Below are positions 29,111 through 41,797 of a stretch of DNA of 64,000 nucleotides, piece after piece (position 1 is the stretch's first letter; each line of letters starts with the position of its first letter). Location of the stretch: assembly GCA_011033025.1 (NCBI GenBank), contig WFMF01000088.1, forward strand, positions 248,001 through 312,000, given 5' to 3'. The notes beneath the pieces were generated by a model. It searched no databases. It saw nothing but the letters and a program-made list of their open reading frames with translations, and was not told the DNA's origin. The translations under genes and the position numbers were made by a program. This DNA is from Beroe forskalii. Lineage: Eukaryota; Ctenophora; Nuda; Beroida; Beroidae.

Positions 29111-31100
29111 ACTTAAACAAAGTTGAATGCGTTTATAATATTATTCCAAAGTGTTTGTGCTGATTATATATTTTGATAGAACTTAATTAAAAACGTATTA
29201 TTATACAAATTTTCAAATCAATGCCGCAATCTCACACTTAATCATGCTTGATTGAATACTATAATAGCCTATATCCATTCGGCAATTAATAAAGCACTGA
29301 TTTAAAATCACAAATGCTTTTATACATGCGAGATCATAACAGGAAAGTGACAGGTTAATGAGTGCTGTAGGACAGATGTTTGATTAAGACTCTTGAGTAA
29401 AAATTACTGCACGACGATAATTATATGATATTCGAAAGTTTCTGATTTTCAACTTTAAACTTCATCTCTAAGTTATACTGCACTAAGATAACAGTTGAGA
29501 AATCTAGAAATCTAGAATAAGAAATTATAAATTAAAATAAATCAATAAATCAATTTCATTGAGAAATGTTCTCAAAATGCTCCGCAATGTTCTTTGGACA
29601 AAATGTAAATCATTGAAGTATTGAGAGAAAGAGAGACCAAGAGACTCAAAATTTTTCATGAAATTATGGCAATTATTCAATTTTAAAACGAAATATTTTC
29701 TTTGCTTGCTTAATCTTGAATATGGAGTTAGACTCTTGTGTTACTTTGCTTGCTTAATCTTGAATATGGAGTTAGACTCTTGTATTACTGTCTATCTATT
29801 TCAAAGCAATGAATCATCATCATGGCAAGACTCAGGTTTGGTTAGTTAAACTATCACAATGAAGTTTAAAACTTTCAAAATCTACATAGAAATTTCTTTT
29901 ATTAAATCATTTTAGTTGCTAGGAGATGAATATATTTTACCCAGTACTGAGTACATGCATCAATGGCCAGAGAAAAAAGAACAAAACTTCATCCTGCCAT
30001 TTGACATTCTACATTGCTTCTCCTGTCATCAGATCATTGGTCATGTATGAGTAGCATCTCTTTTTGAACTTAGCTCAAGAGAAAAATGCAATACAAGACA
30101 TGCATGCAATAATAGATTCATGATATGGAACTGATATTTAAAAGTGTTTTTTTTAAAGCTGGTGAGATCTTAGTTGGATAAATGAACAGGATAAAATAAG
30201 CTGCTTTTTCAATTTTCAATCATCAATCATTTCTTGATTGCATTGACAATTAAGCTTTGAACATGATATGGAACTGATGTCTTCAAAAGTGTTTTCTGAC
30301 AAGTTTTAATATTTTAGTCAAATTAATAATGAATTTTTGGGGCCATACTCTGGTGAGATCTTCTATGATGGAGTTGGATAAATGAACAGATAAACATTAG
30401 ACAGACTTCTTTCAGATAAGCCATATTGAAATGTAAATCTGGGCTTCATGTAAGAATCGTGACTTATCTGGGTAAAACCAAAAACATAATTTTAAAAAGA
30501 TTTCACATTTTTTGAGGCCATTTGAATGCTAGAACTTAAAATAGTGCCCTCCATGATTCTAATTGGGATATAATATGATTAATTTGGCATAATATAAGTA
30601 CCTACTAGGAGGCCAAGTCATATAAAAGAATGGTCAGAGAAGGCTGTCGCCCTCTTACTTAATTATATAATTGTTTGAAGGAATAACAGAGCTGTGAAAC
30701 CCACGATGGGGCTGGCAATGTGCCGAAATGCAAAAATTATAATTTCATAAAATAAATATCAAAAATAGCATTGGTGAAAACATTAAGTTTAATAAATTAA
30801 ATTTACCATTTTCACCATTTCCCAGAGATCACCTCAAATGCATGTTTATCTGAGTTGTGCTGATTAATTTGTCAATTTGCATGCTAAAAAAGAGCTAGAG
30901 GGATGATCTTGGTCATAAAATGTCAAACACAATGGTAAAAATATGGCCCATGGCCAGTTGGTTGCCCAAGAAGTCTATAGAAAATAAAAAGAATGGGATG
31001 GTGGTATCCAAAACGAAACCAAATCTGGGAGTATTTGGGGCACTGTGTTTTGGGCAACAGTGTTTTGGGGCACAGGGCACAGGAAAATATATAGTGGCAA
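29111..31100. other. Non-coding with local duplications
   Basis: 29699-29785 holds two copies of a 43-bp unit (TTTGCTTGCTTAATCTTGAA...). 30122-30210 and 30262-30400 are diverged direct repeats (GATATGGAACTGAT ... AAAAGTGTTTT ... GGTGAGATCTT ... TTGGATAAATGAACAG). GGGGCTGGCAATGTGCCGAA at 30709-30728 recurs inverted near 53155-53175. Confidence 0.5.
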
Positions 31101-31106
31101 GGAAGT

Positions 31107-31325
31107 GCAATGGTTAAGGCCTAGTTCTTTCAATCAAGAGGTTGGTGGTTTATGGTGGCATGTTGAACTCATATGTGCGCTGCTTTTCAATGAGCAGCAT
31201 AATCATGCACAGCTCACTGCCAGTAATTACCAGGTAGTGAGCCATGGGCCGCCCACAATCACGCCTTGCATTGAAAAGCCATGCACATATGAGTTCCAGA
31301 GTTTGACACGACCTGTCAATTCCTA
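31107..31325 (+). repeat. Possible tRNA-derived SINE
   Basis: GCAATGGTTAAGGCCTAG followed 20 bp later by CAAGAGGTTGGTGGTTTA resembles the A-box/D-arm and B-box region of tRNA-Ser/Leu-type SINEs. The B box is imperfect. Downstream is a foldback (GAACTCATATGTGC ... GCACATATGAGTTC). No poly-A or target duplication identified. Confidence 0.35.
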
Positions 31326-31329
31326 GCCA

Positions 31330-31575
31330 TACCTATCATACTAAGGCGAAAACTCTCACCTAAGCAGCTACAATCAGGAAGTGTACAGGAAACTGTGCAA
31401 TAAGATTAAATGAGGAACTGCCCATTGCAGTGACGTCTTGGGTGAATAAAGTATGGATTATTCTTCCTTTATAACCATCACTGGCTTGATTTGTTGAATA
31501 CACTTGAATCCCTCAATTCCTGTCATTGGCTGTTAGAGCTATTGAGCTATTGGAATAGGAGTGAAACCTTCATCT
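31330..31575. repeat. Dispersed repeat, copy B
   Basis: Diverged partner of 19845-20075, ending in TTCCTGTCATTGGCTGTTAG. Confidence 0.75.
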
Positions 31576-33549
31576 TGGTGTGACTCAATTAGATACTACT
31601 GCTCTCCACATTGCATTACCTGAAGGAGTTAAGGGATCATGTTGTTATTGGGTATTCAAGTACGGAGTTGGAGAAAAGTCTTCCAGATTTATGTCTTGAA
31701 GAATTAGAAAGATTTCTCTATAATTCAAATATACTCACGAATAGGCAAATGCTGAACTTAGTGATATTGTTGGCTCAACAGAATTGAGAATTTCATATCT
31801 ATCTTATGATTATTTCAAAAGATTGTAGCTTAATTCAATGGATTAAAGATTTCCAGACCAGTCTATAAGATGATACATAGCACCCTCTGCATGCCAACTA
31901 GAGAACAATTGGATAGACCTTAAGGGGTTAGATAGATATAAATATGAGTAGGTAAATATCAGCAGGTTATGTAGGAAAGTAGGAAGGGATACGAGTCTTT
32001 TGATGCAATTCATTGAGCATCAATGGGTTTAGCTTTAGTACATATTTATGAGTTCATGAGTATTCAGTATAAAGCATAAAGTAAAGTTATGAGTCACAGC
32101 TAAACAACTATTGACCTATAGTCTCAGAGAGTAAAAGGCCAATTAAGTTGGCTCAAAAATGTCTTTATTTTGACGATGGTGCTGCTTATAAAGTCTGGCT
32201 TGGATTTAATGGATATCAACTGAAATTGAGGATCTCAGTCAGATCAAGAAAACTGCGACTTTGACGACAAAATTATAACGTAAGTGTAAGCACAAAGCAG
32301 CATGAGCAAGTACAATATGCAATAACTCACCGCATCTTCCATGCCAAAGCATGGAGCTAGTCAAATATGATCAGACTGATTCGTGGGATGTTATTGCCAG
32401 GCATTGCCTGTTCCTAAGCCCGCATAGCATTAGGGTGCACCAAAAAAATTAAATTTTTGGTGCTCAACCCCTGAGCGATAGATCTCGGTGAGACAAGACC
32501 GAGGATATTCGGTTTTTTGAAATTGGACCCCGGGAACCCCTGGAGCGTTGACGATTTGTATCGGCCATACTTGTATGGAAGGCGCGGTATGGCGTGACCA
32601 TCCGCGGATTCTACGCGCGCGCATATATCCGCGCGCGCAAGATTCTGCTGTAGTTCCGCGAGATATAGATCGAAGTAGGGTGTACTTGACCGATATTTGC
32701 TAGATCGAAGTAGGGTGTACTTGACCGTTATTTCAAGGAATTTTCAAATGTAGTTTACAACAGAGGCGGAAGGCCGTGTTTATTGAAATATCACACAATA
32801 GCTCCGAATGTTAATGAGGGTGAAGTGCAGTGGTGATGATGCTGAGCATTTGATAAACTGATCGACATAGTATGGCCATGGGCTTGGGCTATTGGGGTGG
32901 GATGAAGCAAATGACAGGACCAGTATGATATGCTGCTGTGCATGTAGAACGGCAGGGGACAATCCTGCTCACTAGGGGACAATGTACATTGTATTTGTAC
33001 TCCCGTGTGTAGTGTCGGTGTGTAACTGTAAACTTGTGTAGGTTGGATGTAATCAGAAAATTTATAGATTTATCGCAAGCACACATAACATATAAATCAC
33101 ACTCAAAATTAATGATTCTTGTGAGTAAGGTTACTGCTTTACTGCGAATGATTCGCTCCAGGTTTGCTGTCAGGGTGAAGGAGGCTGTACATCACTTCTT
33201 CTTCTTCAAACAGCGGAAGAGCACTGCACTGCAACTGTTCCGTTCTGGTTCTTCCTGAACTAGTGGAAGGAAGCATCATCAATGCTTGAAGACGGGTTTG
33301 AAGACGGGTGAAGGCGCGGGTTGGGGCTGAGCTGTCCCGGAAGCTCAGCTCAACTGCGAGGGGGAGCAGCAGCTGCAGGGGATCGGAGGTGAAGGGCAGG
33401 CAGTTACGTGAGGTGATGGGGGAGGAACCTTGAGGTAACCATAGGCATAACTTCAGTGCTCGTTACTGACAGGATGAAATGTGATCTGAGAGCTTATTCA
33501 GGCTTAGAACTTCAGGTATGTCAGCGGCACTAAAAGGGTTCGGATATCC
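31576..33549. other. Non-coding; GC-rich patches and a 35-bp tandem duplication
   Basis: 32590-32645 contains alternating CGCGCGCG. TAGATCGAAGTAGGGTGTAC plus flank is tandemly duplicated at 32666-32700 and 32701-32735. 33290-33440 is G-rich. No exon or transposon end could be confirmed; this is pre-insertion DNA left of LINE copy 1. Confidence 0.4.
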
Positions 33550-36500
33550 TACAGAGAAGGAAGTAGGTCAGGAGGAGTGGCTATCTTAGTCAAGAAGGAT
33601 CTATCGCAAGGTGTGGAGTTTATCAAGAACAAGGAGTGGCCAGATTATCTGACTTGTCGTCTCAAGCGAGACTTCTTCAGATTAGACAAGGACATCTTCT
33701 TAGTCAACGTGTATGCTAGACCTCATAATTCTACTGACCAAAGTCAGCAATCAGTGCTTCAAAGTGGTAAGGAGGTTATCAAAAAGGTTGAGGAGGATAT
33801 CAACGACCTGCGTGAATTGGGGGAAGTAATCCTTTGTGGAGACCTGAATGCAAGAATAGGAAACAGAACTGGCATGGTTCAGTATGACTCCGACCAATTT
33901 GTACCCATGCCAGAAGATTACTCACCAGACGAGGTATCAACAAGGTTTTCGCAAGATGCAACTAGTAACACATATGGTACTCACTTTCTTAACTTAGTAA
34001 AGAACAACCAACTCACTATCCTTAACGGCAGAACACTTGGAGATATGACAGGGAACTTCACTAGTATACAGAAACAAGGATGCAGTGTTGTTGACTACTT
34101 TGTTACATCGCAGGCTATCAATAAGGATGTAAGTTTTATGAAAGTCCTGGATTTCACACCCTACTCTGACCACAAGCCACTCAGCATGGAACTTCGCTGC
34201 AAACCAATGAAGCTAGAGTGCTTGAGACCGTTAGAGGACCAATATGAAGAAGCTCCAAAGAGATTCATCTTCAATGAGGAAAATCGAGAGGCATTCATTG
34301 AAGCACTGAACAACGAGGCATCGACTCAGAAGTTGACTGAACTTCGAGACTTCCTTGACCAGCTCCCCAGGACTAGAAACACAGATGACAGTGGGATAAG
34401 CAAATCAATTCATGACATTAACAACAAATTTACTGAGCATTTACGTGACATAGCATCAAATTGCTTCAAACAGACAAAACAGATCAAAACAAACAAAATA
34501 AACAAGAAGCCATGGTTCAACGGACACACCCGAGCTGCCAAACGTGAACTGAGACAAGCAACCAATACCGTTTCGAGTCACCCTAACAGCGACTTCCTAC
34601 GTGAAAACTTCTACAAAGTCAAGGGATCATACAAGAGACTCATAGACAGTACGAAAAATAAGTTCTTTGGGAAGCTAAACGAAGACATTGAAGGAGGTAA
34701 AGTATTAAACTGGCAGGCATTTAAGAAAATCAAAGGTCACAAGGAGGACAAGATTCCACACGACAGTTATGACATGGACAGATTTGAAAGGTTTTTCAAG
34801 GACCTGTACTCAGACAAACATAAAACTGTAGACGCTGAGAAAAAGGATGAACTACTGAGGGAAGCTGACACAATCAACGATAACGCATCAACACACTCAA
34901 CAGTTCTTAATGATAAATTCACATCTTCAGAAGTTTTATTAGTTATCAAATCATTAAAAGTAGGTAAAGCCTCTTCTAAAGATATGATTAGTAATGAGAT
35001 AATCAAAAGCTTAGATGCTAACCACATTAACTTTTTGACATCGTATTTCAATACCTGTCTAGATTTAGGAATTTACCCGTGGAATGAGAGTATTATTACT
35101 CCTTTACATAAAAAAGGAAACAAATCTGACCCAGATAATTATAGGGCAGTCGCCGTCAGTAGTGTAATAGGGAAGCTGTTTTCTACTATATTACTGGAGA
35201 GATTGATAAAGCATCGTATCGGCACGAACCCAGATCCTCCTAATCAATTGGGATTCACAAAAAACGCGCAGACATATGATCACATCTTCACAATGCAAAC
35301 TATAGCATCAAAGTATAAGAAGCTCAAAAAACGAGTGTATGCTGTCTTTGTAGACTTCAAAAAAGCCTTTGACTCAGTATGCCGTCAGGCATTGTTCTTA
35401 AAATTGGCAAAAAACGGAATAACTGGCAAATTTTATGATATATTGCGGAATATGTACTCTAACTCGAATGCCTACATAAAACTATCAGGGCATGTTAGCA
35501 ATAGGTTCAGAATATCAAAGGGCACTGAGCAAGGTCACCCACTCTCACCAGATCTTTTTAAAATTTTCCTCACTGACCTCTCCAGCTTGCTCGAGATCAA
35601 AGACTGTCCCAGCCTCTCAGGCATTCCTATTAGCCACCTGCTGTGGGCAGATGACTTAATTTTACTGGCGCTAACTCCAAAGGCAGCACAAAAGCAAATA
35701 GATATCTTAGCTAAATTTTGTAATGATTGGGGGATCGAAGTAAACCTGTCAAAAACTAAAGTTGTAGAGTTTGGAGGCTCCAGGAGCCCTAACACTGTCG
35801 ACAAATTTTACCTACAGGGGAAAAGCTTAGAAACTGTGGATTCTTATTGCTATCTAGGGATTGAACTCCATAAGTCTGGTGAATTACGATCGGCGCAGGA
35901 CAGTCTTAAATCAAAAGCAATGCGAGCATTTTTCGGCCTTAAAAGGACTATCATTCGGTCAAAAATATCATACAAAGCTTCAGCAACACTTTTTGATTCT
36001 CTAATTAAACCAATAGCATTGTATGGAGCACCTATATTTACCCCATCGAGTGCTATTATGAAGACAATTGTCAATAACATCAAAAGCAACAAACCATATA
36101 CCAAAAACTTTCTCCCGAAAGTAAGTAGATCACCATCTGAGAAAGTCCATCTCTCTTTCCTGAAATGGGCATTGGGCGTTCATCGTAAATCTTCTAATGT
36201 AGGAGTATGGGGGGAGACTGGGCGGTATCCACTGGTCTACCAGGCTATTAGACTTACTTTGAACTTCTACAAACGGCTGCAAAACCTAGCTGACAGCTCC
36301 TTTGCTAAAGCTGCTCTTCGAGAGCAGAGGTCACTCAAACTACCTTGGTTCAGTAACATTGAGAAACTCGCTGAATTAGACGAAATCTATCACTTAGATC
36401 ATGTCAGTGCTTATCGCATTCTTACTTCTAAAGATAAATCCAACAAGTCATGTGACTTGCCCATCTGTAATCCTCCTCTTAAAGCGCTTAGTAACCTCAG

Positions 36501-36690
36501 AGAGGTTAAACCCCTACCCAGTAGAAAATTCCGAGTTGAGGAAGTTATGAAAAACCTCACCAATAAGTTTATTCAAAGTTGGGAGGATGGGAAATCATCA
36601 TCCAATAAATTGTCGTACTACAACTCAATAAAGCAAAAATTTGCACGCGAACCTTATCTAGACTGCTCAAAGGGCTTTGCACATACCTAG
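33550..36690 (+). pseudogene. LINE copy 1 ORF2: endonuclease and reverse transcriptase, 5' truncated
   Basis: An open frame of about 1040 codons starts inside the endonuclease (homology to the other copies begins near 33550, so there is no native start). Endonuclease motifs: GDLNARIGN near residue 87 and SDHKPL near 197 (counting from 33577), the catalytic Asp/His region of AP-type LINE nucleases. RT motifs: NYRAVAVSSVIGK, VFVDFKKAFDS near 590, GTEQGHPLSPDLF, and the active-site box WADD near 690 in place of the usual F/YADD. The product would nick target DNA and reverse-transcribe its own RNA. The frame ends at 36690 because of a 4-bp insertion (CACATACCTAG versus CACATAG in the 51.9-kb copy). 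Without it the reading would continue into the C-terminal domain. Family: CR1/L2-like, from ORF1 type and motif order. Confidence 0.92.
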
Positions 36691-37210
36691 ATATTACACA
36701 ACACAACTTAGAATAAGTGCACATGACTTGCACATTGAAACAGGGAGGTATTCAGACACTGCTCGTGATCTGAGAGTCTGTCACTGGTGTAATACGAGCA
36801 TGGGAGTGGGTACAGTTGAATGTGAACAACACTTTCTATTTGAATGTGACATGTACGCCAGCCTGCGAGATAAGCTTAACAGGAGATTGAATAGCATCTC
36901 ATTTGATAATAACACATCACAACTTTACATAAACAATGCAACTCTGAGGCAGAATCTCATGAACCTCCTTTCACCATACACACACAACAACCTAAACGAG
37001 GCAGACACAAATCAATTCAACATACATCACAAAAACGTATTATGCAAGACACCTCATGACACCGACATAGAATCTAAAAAGCAGCACCAATCCTACATAA
37101 TAAACTGCATTTGTTCATTTATTTGCAATGCGTTTAAAACTCGGGTCAAGTATAATAAGTCGATCAGGGAAACCAGAATTCTCCCAAGCGTGATTTCGAT
37201 AAACCTATGA
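36677..37210 (+). pseudogene. LINE copy 1 ORF2 C-terminal domain
   Basis: Out-of-frame continuation of copy 1 ORF2. YTTQLRISAHDLHIETGRY is followed by CHWC, then VECEQHFLFECDMY, giving a CCHC-like C-x2-C...H-x4-C pattern that may bind nucleic acid. The matching copy on the minus strand at 51.5-51.95 kb reads from the RT end straight into this domain, which shows the frameshift is specific to copy 1. It ends at a stop at 37208-37210. Confidence 0.88.
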
Positions 37211-37885
37211 AGCTGGATTATGAATAGGGTATTTAACGCGCACACAGTTAACGACACCATGCAAGTGTGAACTCTAAGCAACTGGGGTTATCCGCTTTGG
37301 CAGTGAAAATGAAATTACCTGTAGGTGCATTGTATAAACGAGAGAATGTGCCTCGCGCAATGAATGATGAAATTTTTTGCATTGAATCTATTATGTACAA
37401 AATGCCGGAGAAAATATACATTTGGAAATGAGAATTATTAATTGTTGGTAATAATTGGTATAATTGATTTTAAATACACTTTAAACTAGACATTTGGGAT
37501 ACTTGATATTTCAAGTGAACTGAGACAAATAGAGACATGGAAATGAATCTTGATAAAATGAACGATTGAGGTATAATTATGATTGAATGAAGTATTGGGA
37601 GATTATTTGAAACCAATCGAGACATGAAAACAAACCTTTCTAAAATTAATGATTTTGAAATGACTTTATCGTTATGAATGAATGAAGTATGACGTGATGA
37701 ACTGAAAAACACCGAGACGTGAAACAATTCACGACAAAGTTTGTTTAAATAAAGTATTGTGTGCTTAGAATTTGAAATATTTATATTTACAATATGATTT
37801 TGTAATATGGCGGTTAGCGTTAGCTAGCCAATATTTGAATTTTAAACCTGTGTAAAACCTGTGTAAAAAAACCTGTGTAAACCTG
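37211..37885 (+). mobile_element. LINE copy 1 3' untranslated region and tail
   Basis: Closely matches the reverse complement of 50754-51490 and, less well, 59240-59690 and 59896-60340. It ends with ATTTGAATTTTAAACCTGTG and short tandem ACCTGTGTAAA units, the tail structure shared by the copies. Confidence 0.88.
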
Positions 37886-38099
37886 ATATGGAACAGATCA
37901 CATGACCCATGATTGGTCACGCGTCTGAATCGACTCGTGATACAGTATGAATCGAAAAATATTGCGTATTTCGCCCATGTTGTGCTCAAATTTAATTTTC
38001 TTAACACCCTTTTAATTTTCTTTCGCTCAGTACTCAGATAATAAACCTCGCGCTGAACTTAGCCGGTAGTAAGCGTAAGAGAACTAGCGATTTTCGTTG
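37886..38099. other. Spacer between LINE tail and minisatellite
   Basis: No feature recognised. Confidence 0.4.
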
Positions 38100-39245
38100 C
38101 TTTCACTCACGCTTTATCCATCTACCCATACACTGATCACGCTACATCCATCTACCCATACACTCACGCTACACACATCTACCCATACACTCACGCTACA
38201 CACATCTACCCATACACTCACGCTACATCCATCTTCCCATACACTCACGCTAGATCCATCTACCCATACACTCACGCTACACTCATCTACCCATACATTC
38301 ACGCTGCATCCGTCTACCCATACACTCACGCTACACTCATCTACCTATACACTCACGCTACACTCATCTACCCATACACTCACGCTACACTCATCTACCC
38401 ATGCACTGATCACGCTGCATCCGTCTACCCATACTCTCACGCTACATCCATCTACCCATACACCCACGCTACACTCATCTACCCATACACTCACGCTACA
38501 TCCATCTACCCATACACTCGCGCTACACTCATCTACCCATAAGCCCATACACTCACGCTACACTCATCTACCCATGCACTCATGCTACACTCATCTACCC
38601 ATACACTCACGCTACACTCATCTACCCATACACTGATCACGCTGCATCCGTCTACCCATACACTCACGCTACACTCATCTACCCATACACTGATCACGCT
38701 ACACTCATCTACCCATGCACTCACGCTACACTCATCTACCCATACACTCATGCTACATCCATCTACCCATACACTCACGCTACACTCATCTACCCATACA
38801 CTCATGCTACACTCATCTATCTATACACTCACGCTACACTCATCTAACCATACACTCATGCTACATCCATCTACCCATACACTCATCTACCCTTACACTC
38901 ACGCTACACTCATCTATCCATACACTCACGCTACATCCATCTACCCATACACTCACGCTGCACTCATCTACCCATACACTCACGCTACACTCATCTACCC
39001 ATACACTCACGCTACACTCATCTACCCATACACTGATCACGCTACACTCATCTACCCATACACTCATGGTACATCCATCTACCCATACACTCACGCTACA
39101 CTCATCTACCCATACATTCACGCTGCATCCGTCTACCCATACACTCACGCTACACTCATCTACCCATACACTCACGCTAAATCCATCTATAACCCATACA
39201 CTCACACTACATCCATCTACCCATACACTGATCACGCTACACTCA
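38100..39245. repeat. Minisatellite built on CTACCCATACACTCACGCTACACTCAT
   Basis: More than 40 imperfect copies of a unit of about 27 bp combining CATCTACCCATACACTCA and CGCTACA(C/T)(T/C)CA, with variants carrying CACTGATCACG. All frames are artefactually open; no protein is implied. Confidence 0.97.
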
Positions 39246-39259
39246 TCGGCTATATACTG

Positions 39260-39665
39260 GGTGAACTGCAGTTCACATGAAGTCGCCGCGCACTTCATAT
39301 GAATTCATATGAATTCATATGAGTTCATATGAATGCGTTTACCAGTTCAATAAATTTTTATATGAATGAACTTCATATGAACTTCATATGAATTCATATG
39401 AACTTCATATGAACTCCACCAAGTTCATATGAACTTCATATAATTCATATGAATTCATTAAACACGGATGAACTAGTTCACCAAAATTTAGTGAACTGAG
39501 ATGCATATGAATTCATATGAACTCATACGCATTCCAGTTCTGTGAATTCATATGAACTAGGAAGTTCATCTCGCGGACTCAGTTCAGCAGGTTCAACGCA
39601 GTTCAACGGAGTTCAACGCAGTTCAACGCAGTTCAACGGAGTTCAACGAATTCATCTCGAAAGTT
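39260..39665. repeat. Palindromic GAATTCATATGAACTTCATAT repeats grading into GTTCAACG(C/G)A repeats
   Basis: A field of TTCATATGAA palindromes in variable spacing (39285-39560), then seven or so copies of CAGTTCAACG at 39580-39650. Non-coding, strongly self-complementary. Confidence 0.85.
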
Positions 39666-39699
39666 CATCTAGAAGGTCAAAATGATAACTTAACAGATA

Positions 39700-39995
39700 T
39701 TTCGGGCATGGATCAAAACATGGAACAGCGACGCCACGAGGGCGGCACCGCAGTGCCGCGGTGACGCCAGGGCAGTGCCATGGTGAAGCCACAAGGACGC
39801 CACTACTGGGCAACGATGAAGCCACGAGGGCGCCACGGTGACATCATGGCAGTCAGCAGTGCCACTGTGAAGCCATGGCATCTTCATGGCTTCGTCGTGG
39901 CGCCACAGTGGCGTCCTCGTGGCTTACACCATAGCACTGCCCATGCCCTGGCGTCAACATGGCGCTACCAATAGTCAATACCATGGGGCCCTTGT
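39700..39995. repeat. Degenerate GCCACGAGGGCGCCACGGTGA-type array
   Basis: Imperfect copies of a GC-rich unit (GCCACnAnGGCGCCACnGTG) on both strands, with repeated CATGGC. Confidence 0.75.
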
Positions 39996-40319
39996 GGCGT
40001 TGCTGCTCTGATCTATGCCCGATAAGTCTCTCATTCCGGTTGACTGCTGAGTGACGTCACCTATTGAAAGGCTTTTTTCAATTTTAAATAGGCCGTTAAA
40101 CTTCACCAAATTAGCTGCATCTTGATCCATTTCACTAAAAGGGCTTCTAAAATCAAATATTGGCCATTAAATTTAAACCCCTCTTTAAACAGTTAAATCA
40201 GACTCAAGTCTTGAGCTCTTCCATAAACGGTTTTTCGTTTTCTTGTTAAGTGTACAGTCACGTGACAACTAAAAAATTTCACTTTTTACGTCATGAATTA
40301 ACTCGAGTCACTCTACAAC
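39996..40319. other. Spacer
   Basis: Unique-looking DNA, nothing recognised. Confidence 0.4.
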
Positions 40320-40573
40320 CAGTTTCTCGACGACTCTAATCGACTCGATGACTCAACTCGACGACTCGATTTGACGACTCTCTGACTTGTCTCGACGACT
40401 CGTCTCAACGACTCGTCTCGACGACTCGACTCGACGACTCGACTCGACGACTCGACGACTCGTCTCAACGACTCGTCTCGACTACTCGACTCGACGACTC
40501 GACTCGACTCGACTCGACGACTCGACGACTCGACGACTCGACGACTCGACGACTCGACGACTCGTCTCAACGA
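40320..40573. repeat. CTCGACGA minisatellite abutting a truncated LINE
   Basis: Repeats of CTCGACGA and CTCGT/CTCAACGA. The boundary with the LINE reverse-transcriptase sequence is abrupt at about 40574. Confidence 0.93.
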
Positions 40574-41793
40574 CCCGAATGATAGTCCTTTTAAGGCCGA
40601 AAAATGCTCGCATTGCTTTGATTTAAGACTGTCCTGCGCCGATCGTAATTCACCAGACTTATGGAGTTCAATCCCTAGATAGCAATAAGAATCCACAGTT
40701 TCTAAGCTTTTCCCTGTAGATAAAATTTGTGGACAGTGTTAGGGCTCCTGGAGCCTCAAACTCTACAACTTTAGTTTTGACAGGTTTACTTCGATCCCCA
40801 ATCATTACAAAATTTAGCTAAGATATCTATTTGCTTTTGTGCTGCCTTTGGAGTTAGCGCCAGTAAAATTAAGTCATCTGCCCACAGCAGGTGGCTAATA
40901 GGAATGCCTGAGCTGGGACAGTCTTTGATCTCGAGCAAGCTGGAGAGGTCAGTGAGGAAAATTTTAAAAGATCTGGTGAGTGGGTGACCTTGCTCAGTGC
41001 CCTTTGATATTCTGAACCTATTGCTAACATGCCCTGATAGTTTTATGTAGGCATTCGAGTTAGAGTACATATTCCGCAATATATCATAAAATTTGCCAGT
41101 TATTCCGTTTTTGCCAATTTTAAGAACAATGCCTGACGGCATACTGAGTCAAAGGCTTTTGAAGTCTACAAAGACAGCATACACTCGTTTTTGAGCTTCT
41201 TATACTTTGATGCTATAGTTTGCATTGTGAAGATGTGATCATATGTCTGCGCGTTTTTTGTGAATCCCAATTGATTAGGAGGATCTGGGTTCGTGCCGAT
41301 ACGATGCTTTATCAATCTCTCCAGTAATATAGTAGAAAACAGCTTCCCTATTACACTACTGACGGCGACTGCCCTATAATTATCTGGGTCAGATTTGTTT
41401 CCTTTTTTATGTAAAGGAGTAATAATACTCTCATTCCACGGGTAAATTCCTAAATCTAGACAGGTATTGAAATACGATGTCAAAAAGTTAATGTGGTTAG
41501 CATCTAAGCTTTTGATTATCTCATTACTAATCATATCTTTAGAAGAGGCTTTACCTACTTTTAATGATTTGATAACTAATAAAACTTCTGAAGATGTGAA
41601 TTTATCATTAAGAACTGTTGAGTGTGTTGATGCGTTATCGTTGATTGTGTCAGCTTCCCTCAGTAGTTCATCCTTTTTCTCAGCATCTACGGTTTTGTGT
41701 TTGTCTGAGTACAGGTCCTTGAAAAACCTTTCAAATCTGTCCATGTCATAACTGTCGTGTGGAATCTTGTCCTCCTTGTGACCTTTGATTTTC
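40574..41793 (-). pseudogene. Minus-strand LINE copy, ORF2 RT part (3' truncated)
   Basis: Matches copy 1 from KKIKGHKEDKIPHDSYD through the palm motifs (HLLWADDLILL) to the residues before TIIR, where it stops at the CTCGACGA array, so the RT end, C-terminal domain and 3' UTR are missing. Losses of one or two A residues in A-runs (for example the codons around VDFKKAF, AAAAAA to AAAA) break the frame. Continues upstream at 42410 beyond an inserted MITE. Confidence 0.9.
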
Positions 41794-41797
41794 TTAA

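Noticed and set aside
31107-31180. Functional tRNA gene
   Set aside because: The B box is imperfect and no cloverleaf can be folded by eye; at most a tRNA-derived SINE head.
38097-39302. Long Thr/His/Leu/Ser and Val/Trp/Cys repeat frames
   Set aside because: Artefacts of the CATACACTCA minisatellite on both strands.
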